This document shows positions 5,756-5,922 of a stretch of 5,922 nt of DNA, piece after piece; position 1 is the stretch's first letter, and each line of letters opens with the position of its first letter. Position numbers and translations under genes: made by a program. Under the pieces are notes generated by a model that did no database searches, was not told the DNA's origin, and was given only the letters and a program-made list of their open reading frames with translations. The DNA comes from Burkholderiales bacterium (GTDB lineage Bacteria; Pseudomonadota; Gammaproteobacteria; Burkholderiales; SG8-39), in assembly GCA_020846575.1 (NCBI GenBank), contig JADLDQ010000181.1, positions 1 through 5,922 on the forward strand. The letters are read 5' to 3'.

Positions 5756-5922
5756 TCAGCGACCCATGCGCTCTTCGACCCTGCGCGCACACAGGGTTTC
5801 GGAGCCGCTGCGCGTGATCTCTATCACCGATTCCACGCCATCCACCCGGGCGGTCAGGCTGCAGACGGTCCCCTGCGCATCCCGGTAATTCCAGCGATAC
5901 GTGCGCAGTTCCAGAGTGCCTC
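5756..5922 (-). CDS. C-terminal part of an unidentified protein, gene runs off the right edge
   Basis: The last 54 codons are present, ending in TGA at 5758-5756. The frame reads GTLELRTYRWNYRDAQGTVC and continues SLTARVDGVESVIEITRSGS, ETLCARRVEERMGR. Third positions are strongly G/C and the other two frames are clearly worse (one stops early, one is Arg/Gly/Pro-rich), so it is real coding sequence. Alternating polar and hydrophobic residues suggest beta strands. Two cysteines, at fragment positions 20 and 44, could form a disulfide, consistent with a periplasmic or lipoprotein location, but the N-terminus that would show a signal peptide lies outside the window. I do not recognise the family. 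It is convergent with the small membrane-protein gene. Confidence 0.75.
   Translation of the reverse strand, partial: GTLELRTYRWNYRDAQGTVCSLTARVDGVESVIEITRSGSETLCARRVEERMGR

Overview
The window is GC-rich DNA (roughly two thirds G+C) with strong G/C preference at third codon positions. Together with Proteobacteria-like protein families and a Shine-Dalgarno/TAAAAT promoter style, this suggests a high-GC proteobacterium, most likely a betaproteobacterium of the Burkholderiales/Rhodocyclales type. That assignment is an inference from composition and protein flavour, not from a marker gene.

Layout. Bases 1-346 hold no clear intact gene, only a weak, possibly frameshifted minus-strand coding remnant that leaves the left edge. 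Bases 347-657 are a wrecked type II toxin-antitoxin module: the N-terminal part of a RelE/HigB-like toxin, frameshifted, then joined by an apparent internal deletion to the C-terminal half of its helix-turn-helix antitoxin. Bases 710-3064 encode a complete 784-residue molybdopterin-binding large subunit of the xanthine dehydrogenase/CO dehydrogenase-like family. No iron-sulfur or FAD partner is encoded beside it. Its last codons contain a 14+14 bp perfect inverted repeat, and directly at its stop codon starts an array of eight degenerate 18-bp units (3063-3206) that fills the gap to the next gene.

Bases 3219-4904 (minus strand, convergent with the molybdoenzyme) encode a 561-residue fusion of a NUDT19-like Nudix hydrolase, a metallo-beta-lactamase-fold hydrolase and a C-terminal winged helix. 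A gap of about 450 bases without a convincing gene follows, ending in a TAAAAT-type promoter that probably drives a 70-residue secreted or membrane-anchored small protein (5433-5645). A strong hairpin (5686-5711) separates this from a convergent gene at the right edge, of which only the last 54 codons are present (5756-5922, minus).

The genes do not form one operon: two convergent pairs are visible, and the toxin-antitoxin remnant suggests past accessory-DNA turnover just upstream of the molybdoenzyme. I see no clear new multi-gene system. The most noteworthy items are the 18-bp array with the adjacent long palindrome, the solitary molybdoenzyme large subunit, the three-domain Nudix-MBL-winged-helix fusion, and the deletion-fused toxin-antitoxin relic.
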